64,000 nt of DNA from Chromobacterium paludis (lineage in GTDB: Bacteria; Pseudomonadota; Gammaproteobacteria; Burkholderiales; Chromobacteriaceae). The notes under the pieces are model-generated. The model searched no databases. It saw only the letters and a list, made by a program, of their open reading frames with translations, and was not told the origin of the DNA. Where the stretch lies: contig NZ_CP043473.1 of the NCBI RefSeq assembly GCF_008275125.1, positions 3,286,001 to 3,350,000 of the forward strand. Reading direction: 5' to 3'. The position numbers were made by a program, and so were the translations under genes. Each line of letters begins with the position of its first letter. Positions within the stretch are counted from its first letter, which is position 1. This document shows positions 29,605 through 40,130 of this stretch, piece after piece.

Positions 29605-30870
29605 ATGCGCGACCATGATTTTTCAACGGTCAATCCCCACTGGCTCGGCCGTCTGCTGCAATTGCCGGCCGACTGTCGCCCCGTCTTGACGGAGGATGTG
29701 CAAGACCGGGATGGCAAATTGCTGCTGCCCGCCGGCGCGTCCCCTGGCGCGGACTGGCTGGAACGGCTGGCGCACCAGCGCCTGAGGCGGCCATTGGAAG
29801 CGCTGCTGCAGATAGAGGGCTTTGAGCCGCGTCTGCAGCTGCCGCAACGCAGCCGGCAGCTGCTGCAGGAGTCGCGCTTTCTGCAAGCCTTGCTGGGCCA
29901 CGCGGACGAATGCGCCACCAGCATCGCCATCATCAAAATGCTGCCGCTAAAAGGCGCCATCGCCGTCTGGCTGGCCGCCATGCGCCAGCAGGACGAGCTG
30001 GATCACGCCTTGCTCGTCTGCCTGCTGTCCATTGGGCTGGCCAAACACCTGAACCGCTCTGCCCAGGAGCAGCAGTACCTGGCCCTGGCGGCCTTGCTGC
30101 ACGATATCGGCGAGCTTTACCTCGATCCGGCCTACCTGGCCGCGCAACACACGCTGCAGCCCGATGAATGGCGCCACATCGTCAATCACCCGGTTCTGGG
30201 CTGCCAATTGCTGCTGGCGCTGGGCGAACTGCCAAATCCGCGGCCGGTGGCGACGGCCGTCCTGCAGCATCACGAGCGCCTGGACGGCAGCGGCTACCCC
30301 TTGAGCCTGCGGGGAGACAAATTGAACCTGGGCGGACAAATCCTGATGCTGGCCGATACGCTGTGCCAGTTGCTGGCTTGCGAGCCGTTTTTCCCGCAGC
30401 GGATAGACATCGCGCTGAAGATTCTGCCGGGCGAGTTCGACTACGACATCGTCTCCACGCTATGCCGCGTCAATCGGCTCAGCAGCAAGAATCTGCCGCC
30501 GCCAGCCGTGGACGTGCCGGACCTGTCCCATCAACTGCAGACGCTACTGCAGCAAATAGGCCGCCTCACCCAGCGCTTCTGGGCGATGACGGAACTGGAC
30601 ATAGGATTGTCGACGCCCGCGCGCAAGCTGCTTGATGGCAGCATGCAGCGCTTCAACACCATACAGCGCGCCATCTCCAGCACCGGCGCAGGCGAATTGC
30701 CGCATGATCAGAAAGATGAGGAGCTCAAGCGGGAGCTGTGGTGCGTGATAGGCGAGACCCGTTGGCGGCTGCGCAACCTGGCGCGCCAGCTCGCCTTGCG
30801 CCTCGACCGGTTGAGCCGGCACGAACAAGTGCCCTTCATGGCCCTGGCCAACGCGCTGATGGAAGTTTGA
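29605..30870 (+). CDS. HD-GYP domain protein, putative c-di-GMP phosphodiesterase
   Basis: A 421-residue cytoplasmic protein with no membrane helix. The central HD-GYP domain shows LLHDIGELYLDP (usual Lys after HDIG replaced by Glu), the NHPVLGCQLL helix, and QHHERLDGSGYP, so the metal-binding histidines and GYP signature are kept. The usual ADxFDAL segment reads ADTLCQLL. No receiver or PAS domain is seen; the N-terminal 100 residues are unassigned and the C-terminal 130 are helical. It could hydrolyse c-di-GMP, linking it functionally to the YcgR protein of this window, but activity is uncertain. Confidence 0.78.
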   Translation: MRDHDFSTVNPHWLGRLLQLPADCRPVLTEDVQDRDGKLLLPAGASPGADWLERLAHQRLRRPLEALLQIEGFEPRLQLPQRSRQLLQESRFLQALLGHADECATSIAIIKMLPLKGAIAVWLAAMRQQDELDHALLVCLLSIGLAKHLNRSAQEQQYLALAALLHDIGELYLDPAYLAAQHTLQPDEWRHIVNHPVLGCQLLLALGELPNPRPVATAVLQHHERLDGSGYPLSLRGDKLNLGGQILMLADTLCQLLACEPFFPQRIDIALKILPGEFDYDIVSTLCRVNRLSSKNLPPPAVDVPDLSHQLQTLLQQIGRLTQRFWAMTELDIGLSTPARKLLDGSMQRFNTIQRAISSTGAGELPHDQKDEELKRELWCVIGETRWRLRNLARQLALRLDRLSRHEQVPFMALANALMEV

Positions 30871-30874
30871 GCGC

Positions 30875-31690
30875 TCAGCGCGGCAAACCGGCCGCCCATT
30901 CCGGCCACTCGCGCAGCCAGGCCTCGCGCGCGCGCACGCCGGCGGTGCCTGCCATCTTGGCCTCATCCTGGATCAGCCGGGCGAACAGCAATCGACGTTG
31001 CCCCTGCTCCGCCCAGCCGACAAACCAGCCATAGGGATGGGCCAGATCCTGGCTGCCGTCCGCGAACAAGGGGTAGGCCATGCCGGTCTTTCCGTAGACG
31101 GTCCAGCCGTCCGGCAAAGCCGTCCGCTCCACGATGCGCCGCGTCATGTCCTGCGCCCGGCGCGAGGCGGGCAGCCGGTCTTTCAGCAACTTGTCGAGAA
31201 AGACCACCTGCTCCAGCGGCGAGATTTTCAGGGAAGATCCGATCCAGGCGCGCTCCAGGCCGTTGCGCTTGCCGGGATCGCCGGAAAAATCGGCATTGCC
31301 GTAGCCGAAGGCGCGGGCATAGCTTGTCAGCTTATCCGCGCCCAGCTGCCTCGTCAGCAGCTGGGAATACCAGACCACGGAGTACTTGAGCCAGCGCGTC
31401 GGGTCCGTGGGCTGCCGCCAGTTGTCGCCGCCCCAGTCCACATAGTCCTGTCGGTAAGGCAGGGTCGGCGCATGCTCGTTCCGCAGCAGGCCGGCATCGT
31501 AGCCCATCACCGCCAGCGCGATCTTGAAAGTGGAGGCCGGCGTGACGCGCGTCGCGCAATCTCCCTCTTGCCGCAGGACGCGTCCACTGTCGCCGGCGGC
31601 GATGACGGTGCAGACAGTTCCTGCCTGCGCGGCGGCGGCCAGCAGGCTGCCGGCCAAACACAGGCCGGCGGATAGGGCGGTTTTCTTCAT
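30875..31690 (-). CDS. Class D (OXA-type) beta-lactamase
   Basis: A 271-residue periplasmic serine beta-lactamase with a signal peptide ending AQA near residue 23. All class D motifs are present: the active-site PASTFK (S53, carbamylated-type K56), SVV at 104-106, YGN at 130-132, the W in RAWIGSSLKIS and KTG at 201-203. It converges on the HD-GYP gene with a four-base gap. GC content and codon use look like the neighbours, and there are no flanking mobile elements or integron sites, so I take it to be a resident chromosomal gene. Confidence 0.93.
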   Translation of the reverse strand: MKKTALSAGLCLAGSLLAAAAQAGTVCTVIAAGDSGRVLRQEGDCATRVTPASTFKIALAVMGYDAGLLRNEHAPTLPYRQDYVDWGGDNWRQPTDPTRWLKYSVVWYSQLLTRQLGADKLTSYARAFGYGNADFSGDPGKRNGLERAWIGSSLKISPLEQVVFLDKLLKDRLPASRRAQDMTRRIVERTALPDGWTVYGKTGMAYPLFADGSQDLAHPYGWFVGWAEQGQRRLLFARLIQDEAKMAGTAGVRAREAWLREWPEWAAGLPR

Positions 31691-31759
31691 GCGAGCATCC
31701 GGTAAGAAAGCAATCTCTCACTCGGGCAAGCGTAGCCGCGCAATGTTCCCCGCTCGCCC

Positions 31760-32389
31760 TCAAGACGACCGATAAGGAATTTCCAGCAATAGCGGCGCCG
31801 GAATGTGCCGTTGCAAGGTAGCCAGGTTTTCCGCATAGGCCGCTTGCGGCGGCTGCGCGCAATTGGCCACCCAGCCGGCCAGCGCCAGGCCGCTGTGCCG
31901 TATCGCCCGCGCTGTCAGCAAGGCGTGGTTGATGCAGCCCAAGCGCATGCCGACCACCAGGATGACCGGCAGAGCCAGCTCGCGCGCCAGGTCCTCCATG
32001 AACAGCGTGTCGGATAGCGGCGCCAGCCAGCCGCCCGCGCCTTCCACTAACACAATGTCGGCGTGCTCGGCCAGCCGCGCGTAATGCTCGCGGATACGCG
32101 CCGGGTCGATTTCCACGCCGGCCTGGCGCGCGGCGATGTGCGGCGACACCGGCGGCAGGAAGCGATACGGGTTCATCAGCGCCAAGTCCGTCTGACCGGT
32201 GGCGGCGGTCAGACGCGCCACGTCGTCGTTATGCCAGCTGCCGTCCGGCAAAATCTCGCAGCCGGACGCCACCGGCTTCATCGCCAGCACGCGCTTGCCT
32301 TCACCCTGATACTGGCGGATCAGTTCGACGGCGGAATGGGTCTTGCCGATTTCGGTATCGGTGCCGGTGATGAAAAAGCCCTGGCTCAT
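31760..32389 (-). CDS. bioD: Dethiobiotin synthetase BioD
   Basis: A 209-residue ATP-dependent enzyme that closes the ureido ring of dethiobiotin from 7,8-diaminopelargonate and CO2. The P-loop GTDTEIGKT is at 9-17, KPVASGCE follows at about 38, and VLVEGAGGWLAPL contributes to the active site. No other biotin gene lies in the window. Confidence 0.94.
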   Translation of the reverse strand: MSQGFFITGTDTEIGKTHSAVELIRQYQGEGKRVLAMKPVASGCEILPDGSWHNDDVARLTAATGQTDLALMNPYRFLPPVSPHIAARQAGVEIDPARIREHYARLAEHADIVLVEGAGGWLAPLSDTLFMEDLARELALPVILVVGMRLGCINHALLTARAIRHSGLALAGWVANCAQPPQAAYAENLATLQRHIPAPLLLEIPYRSS

Positions 32390-32446
32390 GCTCGCTCCCT
32401 GTCTTGCGCTATCGGATGGCCGGCCCTTGCGGCCGGGACCGATGTT

Positions 32447-33445
32447 CTACACCAGCGCGCGCCAATCTTCCAGTACTTCCACGGATCGCGCCGCCGCATC
32501 CACCCGCACGCGCGCGCCTATCGGCAGGGTCAATTGCGGCAGGGTATGGCCGCAATCGAAATCCGCCAGGATCGGCAACGGTTGGCCATCCAGAATCTCC
32601 AGCAAGATATCCGACGGCAAGCGGCCGGTGCCGCAGTTGTCGAAACGCTCATGCTTGCCCAGCAGCACCGCGCCCGCCTTGTCGAACGCGCCGGCCAGTT
32701 TCAACATGGCGAAGTTCTTTTCCACCGTGGCCGCGTCCTTCAGGCCATCCTCCAACAGCAAGATGTCGCCCTGCCGCAAGGCCGGGAAATATGGGCTGGC
32801 CAGGAAGCCGTACAACGTATTGAGATTGCCGCCGATCAAGCGCCCCTCGGCCCGTCCCGGCCGCACGCAGCGCCATTGATTAGCCTGCATGATTTTGGCG
32901 CGGTCCTGGCTTTCCCAAGGCAAAAACTCGTCCGTCCAGTGCGTAGGCGTCGGCAAACGCAGCGGATAAGCCGGCGGATCCATGACGATGGCAGCGAAAT
33001 GGCGCCAGATTTCATCCGCTAGCGGCGGAAACTCGCCCAGCGAAGCCACCAACGCCGGGCCGTAAAACGTCGGCACGCCGGTCTTGGCGTACAGCGCCAA
33101 CAGAATCGCGGTGGTATCGGAATAACCGACCACGATCTTGGGATCTTTCCGGAACGCCTCATAATCCAGATAGGGCAGCATGGCATTGCTATTGCTGCCG
33201 CCTATGGTGGACAGGATGCAGCGCACCTCGGGGTTGCGCAGCAGGGCGTTTAATTCCTCGGCCCGCTCCCGCGCACTGCCGGAACGGTAATGATCGTCTT
33301 GATCCGTCAACTTTCCAGGCAAGAAACGCAAGCCTTGGCGGCCGATAAACTCAACCGCGCGTCGATAGCGCGCCGGCTGACGGACGGCGATGGGGAAAGA
33401 GGGACTGAAGCAGGCGACCAGATCGCCTCGGCGGAGAGATTGCAT
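32447..33445 (-). CDS. S66 family serine peptidase, MccF-like (LD-carboxypeptidase superfamily)
   Basis: A 332-residue cytosolic serine peptidase. The nucleophile Ser is in the PKIVVGYSDTTAIL elbow, preceded by ILSTIGGSNSNAMLPYLDY; the C-terminal half carries the Glu/His partners in GGNLNTLYGF and DFDCGHTLPQLTLPIG. The pattern fits the MccF branch, which cleaves microcin C-type toxic aminoacyl nucleotides, better than LdcA of peptidoglycan recycling, although either role is possible. The ATG at 33445 was chosen; a TTG at 33463 would add six residues. Confidence 0.82.
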   Translation of the reverse strand: MQSLRRGDLVACFSPSFPIAVRQPARYRRAVEFIGRQGLRFLPGKLTDQDDHYRSGSARERAEELNALLRNPEVRCILSTIGGSNSNAMLPYLDYEAFRKDPKIVVGYSDTTAILLALYAKTGVPTFYGPALVASLGEFPPLADEIWRHFAAIVMDPPAYPLRLPTPTHWTDEFLPWESQDRAKIMQANQWRCVRPGRAEGRLIGGNLNTLYGFLASPYFPALRQGDILLLEDGLKDAATVEKNFAMLKLAGAFDKAGAVLLGKHERFDNCGTGRLPSDILLEILDGQPLPILADFDCGHTLPQLTLPIGARVRVDAAARSVEVLEDWRALV

Positions 33446-33771
33446 GATGGGTTCGCCTGACAAATATCACATCATGCCAATTGGATTTTTAGTTGTCCAC
33501 GCACTGCCAGATCGACCGGCGCATGAATAAAGTCCCAACGCGCCCTCGACGTGCCAACGCCGACCTTGTGGGTCGGCGTCGTGCCGTCGGCCTTGTGGGC
33601 GGGGGCGCGATAGGGTTGGCCGGATAGGCCTGCGCAGGATTTCACGCGCGGATGGAAGTGAAAGCCTGTCGGCTCGGCTGGACGGTCCGCGGGGCGCAAC
33701 GACAAGGCCGGGATGGAAAACCTTGCCGCCTCCCTTTGGCGCCGTCTGGCCGCGCCGGGAAAACAAACTGT
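33446..33771. repeat. Intergenic region with hairpin, probable dispersed repeat
   Basis: This 326-base gap between leuA and the S66 peptidase holds no convincing gene. At 33557-33579 a perfect 9-base inverted repeat (ACGCCGACC / GGTCGGCGT, loop TTGTG) is followed by a related half copy, GTCGGCCTTGTGGGCGG, at about 33586. The text resembles short GC-rich elements that recur between genes in betaproteobacteria, and its conceptual translations look like the small hypothetical proteins often annotated from such elements. Copy number in the genome is unknown to me. Confidence 0.45.
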
Positions 33772-35559
<1,788 letters not shown>

Positions 35560-35667
35560 CAATGTGCTCCTGCAGCATGTTTTGAATCAGCCTACCCACA
35601 GCAAGACATCTCGTCAAATTTCACGGCCGTATTCTGTATTTATTTTGTCACAAGCCATGTCCAACCT

Positions 35668-35684
35668 GACACTTTTAGACACTT
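35668..35684 (-). promoter_or_regulatory. Candidate operator: direct repeat upstream of leuA
   Basis: GACACTT occurs twice with a 3-base spacer (35668-35674 and 35678-35684), exactly one helical turn apart, about 110 bases upstream of the HTH-leuA start. It sits in an AT-rich stretch between the leuA frame and the terminator of the sensor kinase operon. Its role as a binding site, perhaps for the HTH domain itself, is inference. Confidence 0.35.
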
Positions 35685-35699
35685 TGTAGAATTTAGGGG

Positions 35700-35725
35700 T
35701 AAAAAATAAGCGCCCGCAGGCGCTT
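35700..35725 (-). terminator. Rho-independent terminator of the two-component operon
   Basis: On the minus strand AAGCGCC and GGCGCTT form a 7-base stem around TGCG, followed by ATTTTTT. It lies 17 bases beyond the histidine kinase stop. Confidence 0.75.
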
Positions 35726-35741
35726 GGACAAACAATACCGC

Positions 35742-37148
35742 CTAATCCGCCGTCAACCAGGGCAGGCTGACATGAAACGCGACACCCCTCCCCTCCAGCC
35801 CCTCTCCCATCCGGACGCGTCCGCCCTGCGCCAGCGCCGCCTGCCTGACAATGGCCAGCCCCAGGCCCGAACCGGGCGCGGAGGCCGTCTTGCCCCGGTA
35901 AAAGCGTTCGAACAGGTGGGGTTTGTCTTCGTCCGCGATGCCGGGACCGTCATCCGCCACCTCCAACTCTATCCACTCGGCGAAAGCGGCCAGACGCACC
36001 CGAACGCGGCCGCCAATCCGGCCATAGGCCACCGCGTTGGCGAGCAAGTTCTCCAGGATGGACAGGAAGCCAACCACCGCCAGGCAGGCCGGCAAGCGAT
36101 CCGGCGAATCCAGCTCCAACTCCATGCCTTTCGCTTCCGCCCGAGCCGAGAGGCCGATCAAGGCGTTGCGCGCCACTTCTACCAGATCGACGCGTTGCCG
36201 GCGCTCGTCCTCCCCTCCTTCCAGCGCCGCCAGCCGCAACAGTTGCTGCACTAAATGGGAGTGGCGCGCCACCGCCTGCTCCAAGGCAGCCAAACTTTGC
36301 CGCCGCGCCGCGGCATCGTCCTCGCCGGCCAAGACATGCGCCTGGGTCGAGATCACCGCCAGCGGCGTGCGCATTTCATGCGCGGCGTCCTGGACGATGG
36401 CGCGCTCGCGCGCGATGCCGTCGCGGCTTCGCTTCAGCAACTGGTCCAGCGCCAGGACGATGGGCTTCAGTTCCCGATAGGGCAAACGCATGGTCAAAGG
36501 CGTGAAATCATCCGCCGAGCGGCGGTTCAGATAATCGGCCAAACGCTGCAACGGCCGCAATCCGCGCGCCACGGCGAACCACAACGGCAGCAGGATCAGG
36601 GGAAAGGCGATGGCCAGCGGCGCGACATATTGGCGGGTCAAATAAGGGATCACCGCCGTGTCGCCAATCTCCGGCTCGAATATCGCCAGCCTGCCCTGCG
36701 GATACACGCGCTCGGCCACCCAGAATGTCCGGCCGGCAATGCGCACCCGCACCTGGGCCAAATCCGCCTTCAGCACATCCGCGGCATGCGCGCGCATGCC
36801 GGCCGAAGCATAGCGCCACTTTCCGCTGCGCGGCTCGCGCAGCAAGATCAGCAAGTCGCCGGGATACTCAAGTTGCGACGATACATTGCGGCGGCGGGAA
36901 GCGTTGATCAAGCGCTCCGACGTCACCAGCGCCGGCATCATCGCACCGGGCGCCTCTTGCGCCAACACCTGGGCCAACATGTCGGCCACCTCCAGCAGCG
37001 ATTCCCGCCTCGTATCCAAGGCCATGCCCTGGGCATAGTCCCGGCCCACCAGCACTAGCCACAGCAAGGCAAACGCCATCAACAGCGCGAGCAAGACCCG
37101 CCGCGTCAGCGACGGGCCGAACAGCCGGCCCAAGCGCTCAAACCACAT
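35742..37148 (-). CDS. Sensor histidine kinase
   Basis: A 468-residue membrane kinase of the OmpR/QseC-like class. Membrane helices at about 17-36 and 174-195 enclose a periplasmic sensor of about 135 residues. The phospho-accepting H257 is in QDAAHEMRTPLAVIS, followed by N- and G-boxes (ENLLANAVAYG, DDGPGIADEDK, GSGLGLAIV). It overlaps its response regulator by 11 bases, giving one operon. The signal is unknown; the nearby divergent outer-membrane protein gene is a possible target. Confidence 0.9.
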   Translation of the reverse strand: MWFERLGRLFGPSLTRRVLLALLMAFALLWLVLVGRDYAQGMALDTRRESLLEVADMLAQVLAQEAPGAMMPALVTSERLINASRRRNVSSQLEYPGDLLILLREPRSGKWRYASAGMRAHAADVLKADLAQVRVRIAGRTFWVAERVYPQGRLAIFEPEIGDTAVIPYLTRQYVAPLAIAFPLILLPLWFAVARGLRPLQRLADYLNRRSADDFTPLTMRLPYRELKPIVLALDQLLKRSRDGIARERAIVQDAAHEMRTPLAVISTQAHVLAGEDDAAARRQSLAALEQAVARHSHLVQQLLRLAALEGGEDERRQRVDLVEVARNALIGLSARAEAKGMELELDSPDRLPACLAVVGFLSILENLLANAVAYGRIGGRVRVRLAAFAEWIELEVADDGPGIADEDKPHLFERFYRGKTASAPGSGLGLAIVRQAALAQGGRVRMGEGLEGRGVAFHVSLPWLTAD

Positions 37149-37794
37149 ATTGGTAGCCCACGCCGCGCACAGTGCGGATGCGTTCGGTGCCGATCTTGCG
37201 CCGCAGATTGGACAAGTGCACTTCTATCGTCGGGCCATCCACGATATCGCCCAGCGGCTCCAGCCGCTGCCCCAGCACGGATTTCGACACGATGCGGCTG
37301 GGATCGCGCGCCAGCTCCACCAGCAAGCGGAACTCGCGCGGCGACAAGTCCAAGCTCACGCCGTCCAGCCAGGCCTGATGCGCGCGGGGTTTGAGGCTGA
37401 GCGCGCCCAGGCTCCATATTTCGCTGGACTGGCGGGCGCTGCGGCGGCACACCGCCCGCACTCTGGACACCATTTCCGACACCGCGAACGGCTTGCACAA
37501 ATAATCGTCGGCGCCGTCGTCCAAGCCCGTCAATTTATCGTTCAAATCGGCGCTGGCCGTGATCATGATCACCGGCACGGCGATTTGTCTGGCGCGCCAG
37601 GCGCGCAGCAAGTCCAAGCCGCGTCCGTCCGGCAGGCTCAGATCCAGCAACACGCAATCGAAGCGGTCAGGCTCAAACAAGGCGTCCGCATCCGCCAGCA
37701 GGCGCGCCCACTCGCTTGTCATCGCCTCGGCTTTCAGCGCCGCCTGCAAGGCCCGGCCCAAGTCCAAATCGTCCTCAACAATCAATAAATGCAT
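37138..37794 (-). CDS. OmpR family response regulator
   Basis: A 218-residue regulator: receiver domain with the acidic pocket near D8/D9 and phospho-acceptor D51 (CVLLDLSLPDGRG), and a C-terminal winged helix (SPREFRLLVELARDP, GPTIEVHLSNLRRKIG, TVRGVGYQYV). I placed the start at the ATG 37794 (MHLLIVEDD); the open frame upstream has no family resemblance. It forms a pair with the overlapping kinase gene and is transcribed away from the outer-membrane protein gene at 37999. Confidence 0.92.
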   Translation of the reverse strand: MHLLIVEDDLDLGRALQAALKAEAMTSEWARLLADADALFEPDRFDCVLLDLSLPDGRGLDLLRAWRARQIAVPVIMITASADLNDKLTGLDDGADDYLCKPFAVSEMVSRVRAVCRRSARQSSEIWSLGALSLKPRAHQAWLDGVSLDLSPREFRLLVELARDPSRIVSKSVLGQRLEPLGDIVDGPTIEVHLSNLRRKIGTERIRTVRGVGYQYVV

Positions 37795-37998
37795 TTCCAC
37801 TCTCGCCGCCGCTGTCTTTGGCTTAGCCCAAGGTTGGCATCCGCATACTTGCGCCATCCAAGCGGGATGCGCGCGCTTGGCGCCCCCGGCGAACACCAGG
37901 CCGGGCGGCGCGCCGGCAGACAACCCTACGCGCCTCCCCGCCGAACGGACACGCCGCCGACGGCCAAGCCCTTCCAACGCCACTAGGAGATACTCCGC

Positions 37999-38988
37999 AT
38001 GAAACAGTATGCCGTATTAATATTACTCAGCACACCGTTGTTGGCCGCCGCGGCAGAGAATGAACAAGACGGTTTTTCCGGCGACTATCAGCTGGGCGCC
38101 AGCCACTATCAAATGGCCAGCAATTTTCTGAAAGCGCCCAAGGGCGGCCAGCCTATCGCCGGCAGCCTGACGCAATCGCCGGCCTCGCAATCCGGCACCT
38201 CTCCCATGCTGGACGGCGAAATCAGCTATGGCTTCGCCGGCACCGGCACCCAGCTTTTCCTCTCGCCGTCCAATACCAGCACCTTTGCGGCGGGAGGCGG
38301 CCTGCAACTGGGCGCCCGCCAGCTATTGCCGCATGCGGGCGCGTTGATGGCGGCGCTGACCTATGGCGAAAGCGAAGTCTGGCTGGACCCCTATGCGCTG
38401 AATGCCGCCCGCCAGGACGGCAAGCTGAAAAGCGCGGGGCTGGCGCTGGGCTGGTCTAACATCCTGGATACGCCTTTCAGCGCCAGCCTCAGCTACGCCA
38501 GGCAAAAGCTGGACCGCGAGCAGAGCGGACAGGCGCAAGGCTTGTCGCTGGCCAATCAAGCGCTGCTGCAGCGCAGCGGAAACAACTACGGCGCTCAAGT
38601 CGCTTACGCCTGGAAACTGGACAGCCAGGGCGAGCATACGCTGACTCCCGCCCTGATTTACGCGCGCAGCGATCTGGACGGCAAGGCCATGAGCCTCAAG
38701 CGCTACGGCATGCAGCTCGCTTACGCCTACCAGGGCTCAGAGTGGGACGCCACGGCCTCTCTCGTCGCGCTGAGCACCCGCTATCAAGCCGGCAATCCCC
38801 TGTTTGGCGGCAGGAAGGCGGACAGCCGCGATGCCTTGCTCAGCCTGGGCATCAGCCGGAAAAACCTGTTCGGCGCCAAGGCCTGGTCCGCATTTCTCAA
38901 TGGCAACTACGGCCGCTCCCGTTCCGACCTCGCCTTTTTCGACGCGCATATCCGCGAAGTCTCTATCGGACTGGGCTATCATTTTTGA
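37999..38988 (+). CDS. DUF2860-like outer-membrane beta-barrel protein
   Basis: A 329-residue protein with a signal peptide (MKQYAVLILLSTPLLAAAA) and alternating beta-strands throughout, ending IGLGYHF with the terminal Phe recognised by the BAM machinery. Segments such as GEISYGFAGTGTQLFLS, GESEVWLDPY and ALSTRYQAGNPLFGGRKADS recall the DUF2860 family from memory. The function is unknown. A GGAG lies about 10 bases before the ATG. The gene is divergent from the response regulator, with 204 bases between them, so regulation by that system is plausible. Confidence 0.72.
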   Translation: MKQYAVLILLSTPLLAAAAENEQDGFSGDYQLGASHYQMASNFLKAPKGGQPIAGSLTQSPASQSGTSPMLDGEISYGFAGTGTQLFLSPSNTSTFAAGGGLQLGARQLLPHAGALMAALTYGESEVWLDPYALNAARQDGKLKSAGLALGWSNILDTPFSASLSYARQKLDREQSGQAQGLSLANQALLQRSGNNYGAQVAYAWKLDSQGEHTLTPALIYARSDLDGKAMSLKRYGMQLAYAYQGSEWDATASLVALSTRYQAGNPLFGGRKADSRDALLSLGISRKNLFGAKAWSAFLNGNYGRSRSDLAFFDAHIREVSIGLGYHF

Positions 38989-39204
38989 CCAGGCGGCAAG
39001 CCGCGCTCTGCCTCGCGCAAGCGCGCGCTGGCGGCATGCTATTTTGCGCAGCGCCGGGTGGATGCGTCGGACGCTGTCGACAGCCCGGCAAAGCGGCGGG
39101 GTCGGCATGACCAAGCGCTAACGCCTCGCCGTTTGCCGACGACAAACCAGCCGCGCTGAGCTGCGATATAATGGGCGGTTCCACTCACCCATCAGGAAAC
39201 GCCC

Positions 39205-40047
39205 GTGTCCGAGCGCCTGTTCGTGCTGTTTCAACATATCCTGCCCAAGCTGGCGCTGACCCGGCTGGCCGGTTGCTTCGCCTCCTGGCAGGGCCGCGGC
39301 ATCACCACGGCCGCCATCCGTCGTTTCATCGCCCGCTACAACGTGGACATGAGCGAGGCCGCCGCTAGCGATCCGGCCATCTACGCCACCTTCAACGAAT
39401 TCTTCACCCGCGCGCTGAAGCCGGGCGCGCGGCCGCTGGCCGACGCGCGGCTGGTCTGCCCGGTGGACGGCGCGGTCAGCCAGATCGGCCCGGTGGACAG
39501 CGGCCGCATCTTCCAGGCCAAGGGCCGCGACTACAGCGCCACCGCGCTCTTGGCCGGCGACGCCGAACTGGCCGCACGCTTCCATGACGGCCACTTCGCC
39601 ACCATCTACCTGAGCCCGCGCGACTACCACCGCATCCACATGCCCTGCGCCGGCAAGCTGCTGGAAATGACTTACGTGCCGGGCGATCTGTATTCCGTCA
39701 ACCCCGCCACCGCGCGCGGCGTGGACCGCTTGTTCGCGCGCAACGAGCGCGTGGTGTGCCTGTTCGAAGGCGATGACGGCCAGCCCTTCGTGCTGGTGCT
39801 GGTGGGCGCCACCATCGTCGGCAGCATGGCCACGGTCTGGCACGGCGTCGTCAATCCGCCGCGCCGCCCGGCGGTGGAGAAATGGGATTACCGCGATCAG
39901 GACATCCGCCTGGCCAAGGGCGAGGAGATGGGCCGCTTCCTGCTCGGCTCCACCGTGGTGTTGCTGTTCCCGGCCGGCCCGCTGGCATTCAACCCGCAAT
40001 GGCAAGCCGCCAGCCCGGTGCGCATGGGCGAAAAGATGGCGGACTAA
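39205..40047 (+). CDS. psd: Phosphatidylserine decarboxylase proenzyme
   Basis: A 280-residue proenzyme making phosphatidylethanolamine at the inner membrane. The self-cleavage site LGST is at 247-250, where S249 becomes the pyruvoyl group of the alpha chain; the catalytic Asp and His are in CPVDGAVSQ and SPRDYHRIHMP. The size matches the family. A terminator follows 15 bases after the stop. Confidence 0.95.
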   Translation: MSERLFVLFQHILPKLALTRLAGCFASWQGRGITTAAIRRFIARYNVDMSEAAASDPAIYATFNEFFTRALKPGARPLADARLVCPVDGAVSQIGPVDSGRIFQAKGRDYSATALLAGDAELAARFHDGHFATIYLSPRDYHRIHMPCAGKLLEMTYVPGDLYSVNPATARGVDRLFARNERVVCLFEGDDGQPFVLVLVGATIVGSMATVWHGVVNPPRRPAVEKWDYRDQDIRLAKGEEMGRFLLGSTVVLLFPAGPLAFNPQWQAASPVRMGEKMAD

Positions 40048-40061
40048 ACCCGTGATGCACG

Positions 40062-40084
40062 ACGGCGCGATGGCGCCGTTTTTT
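40062..40084 (+). terminator. Rho-independent terminator of psd
   Basis: ACGGCGC and GCGCCGT form a perfect 7-base stem around GATG, followed by a T-run. It lies directly after the psd stop and before the aldolase start. Confidence 0.8.
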
Positions 40085-40126
40085 CTATCCCGACGAGACA
40101 CGCCCATGCAAATCTGGCTGGATACC

Positions 40127-40130
40127 CTAG
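40127..40130. repeat. Target-site duplication, left copy (CTAG)
   Basis: CTAG directly precedes the left IS end; the matching copy is at 41442-41445. A four-base YTAR target is characteristic of the IS5 subgroup. Confidence 0.9.

Noticed and set aside
30875..31690. Beta-lactamase gene as an acquired cassette
   Set aside because: No integron recombination site, insertion sequence or compositional shift flanks it; a resident gene is more likely.
33467..33766. Two small minus-strand frames in the gap after leuA
   Set aside because: No ribosome site or domain; they overlap each other in different frames and run through an apparent repeat element.
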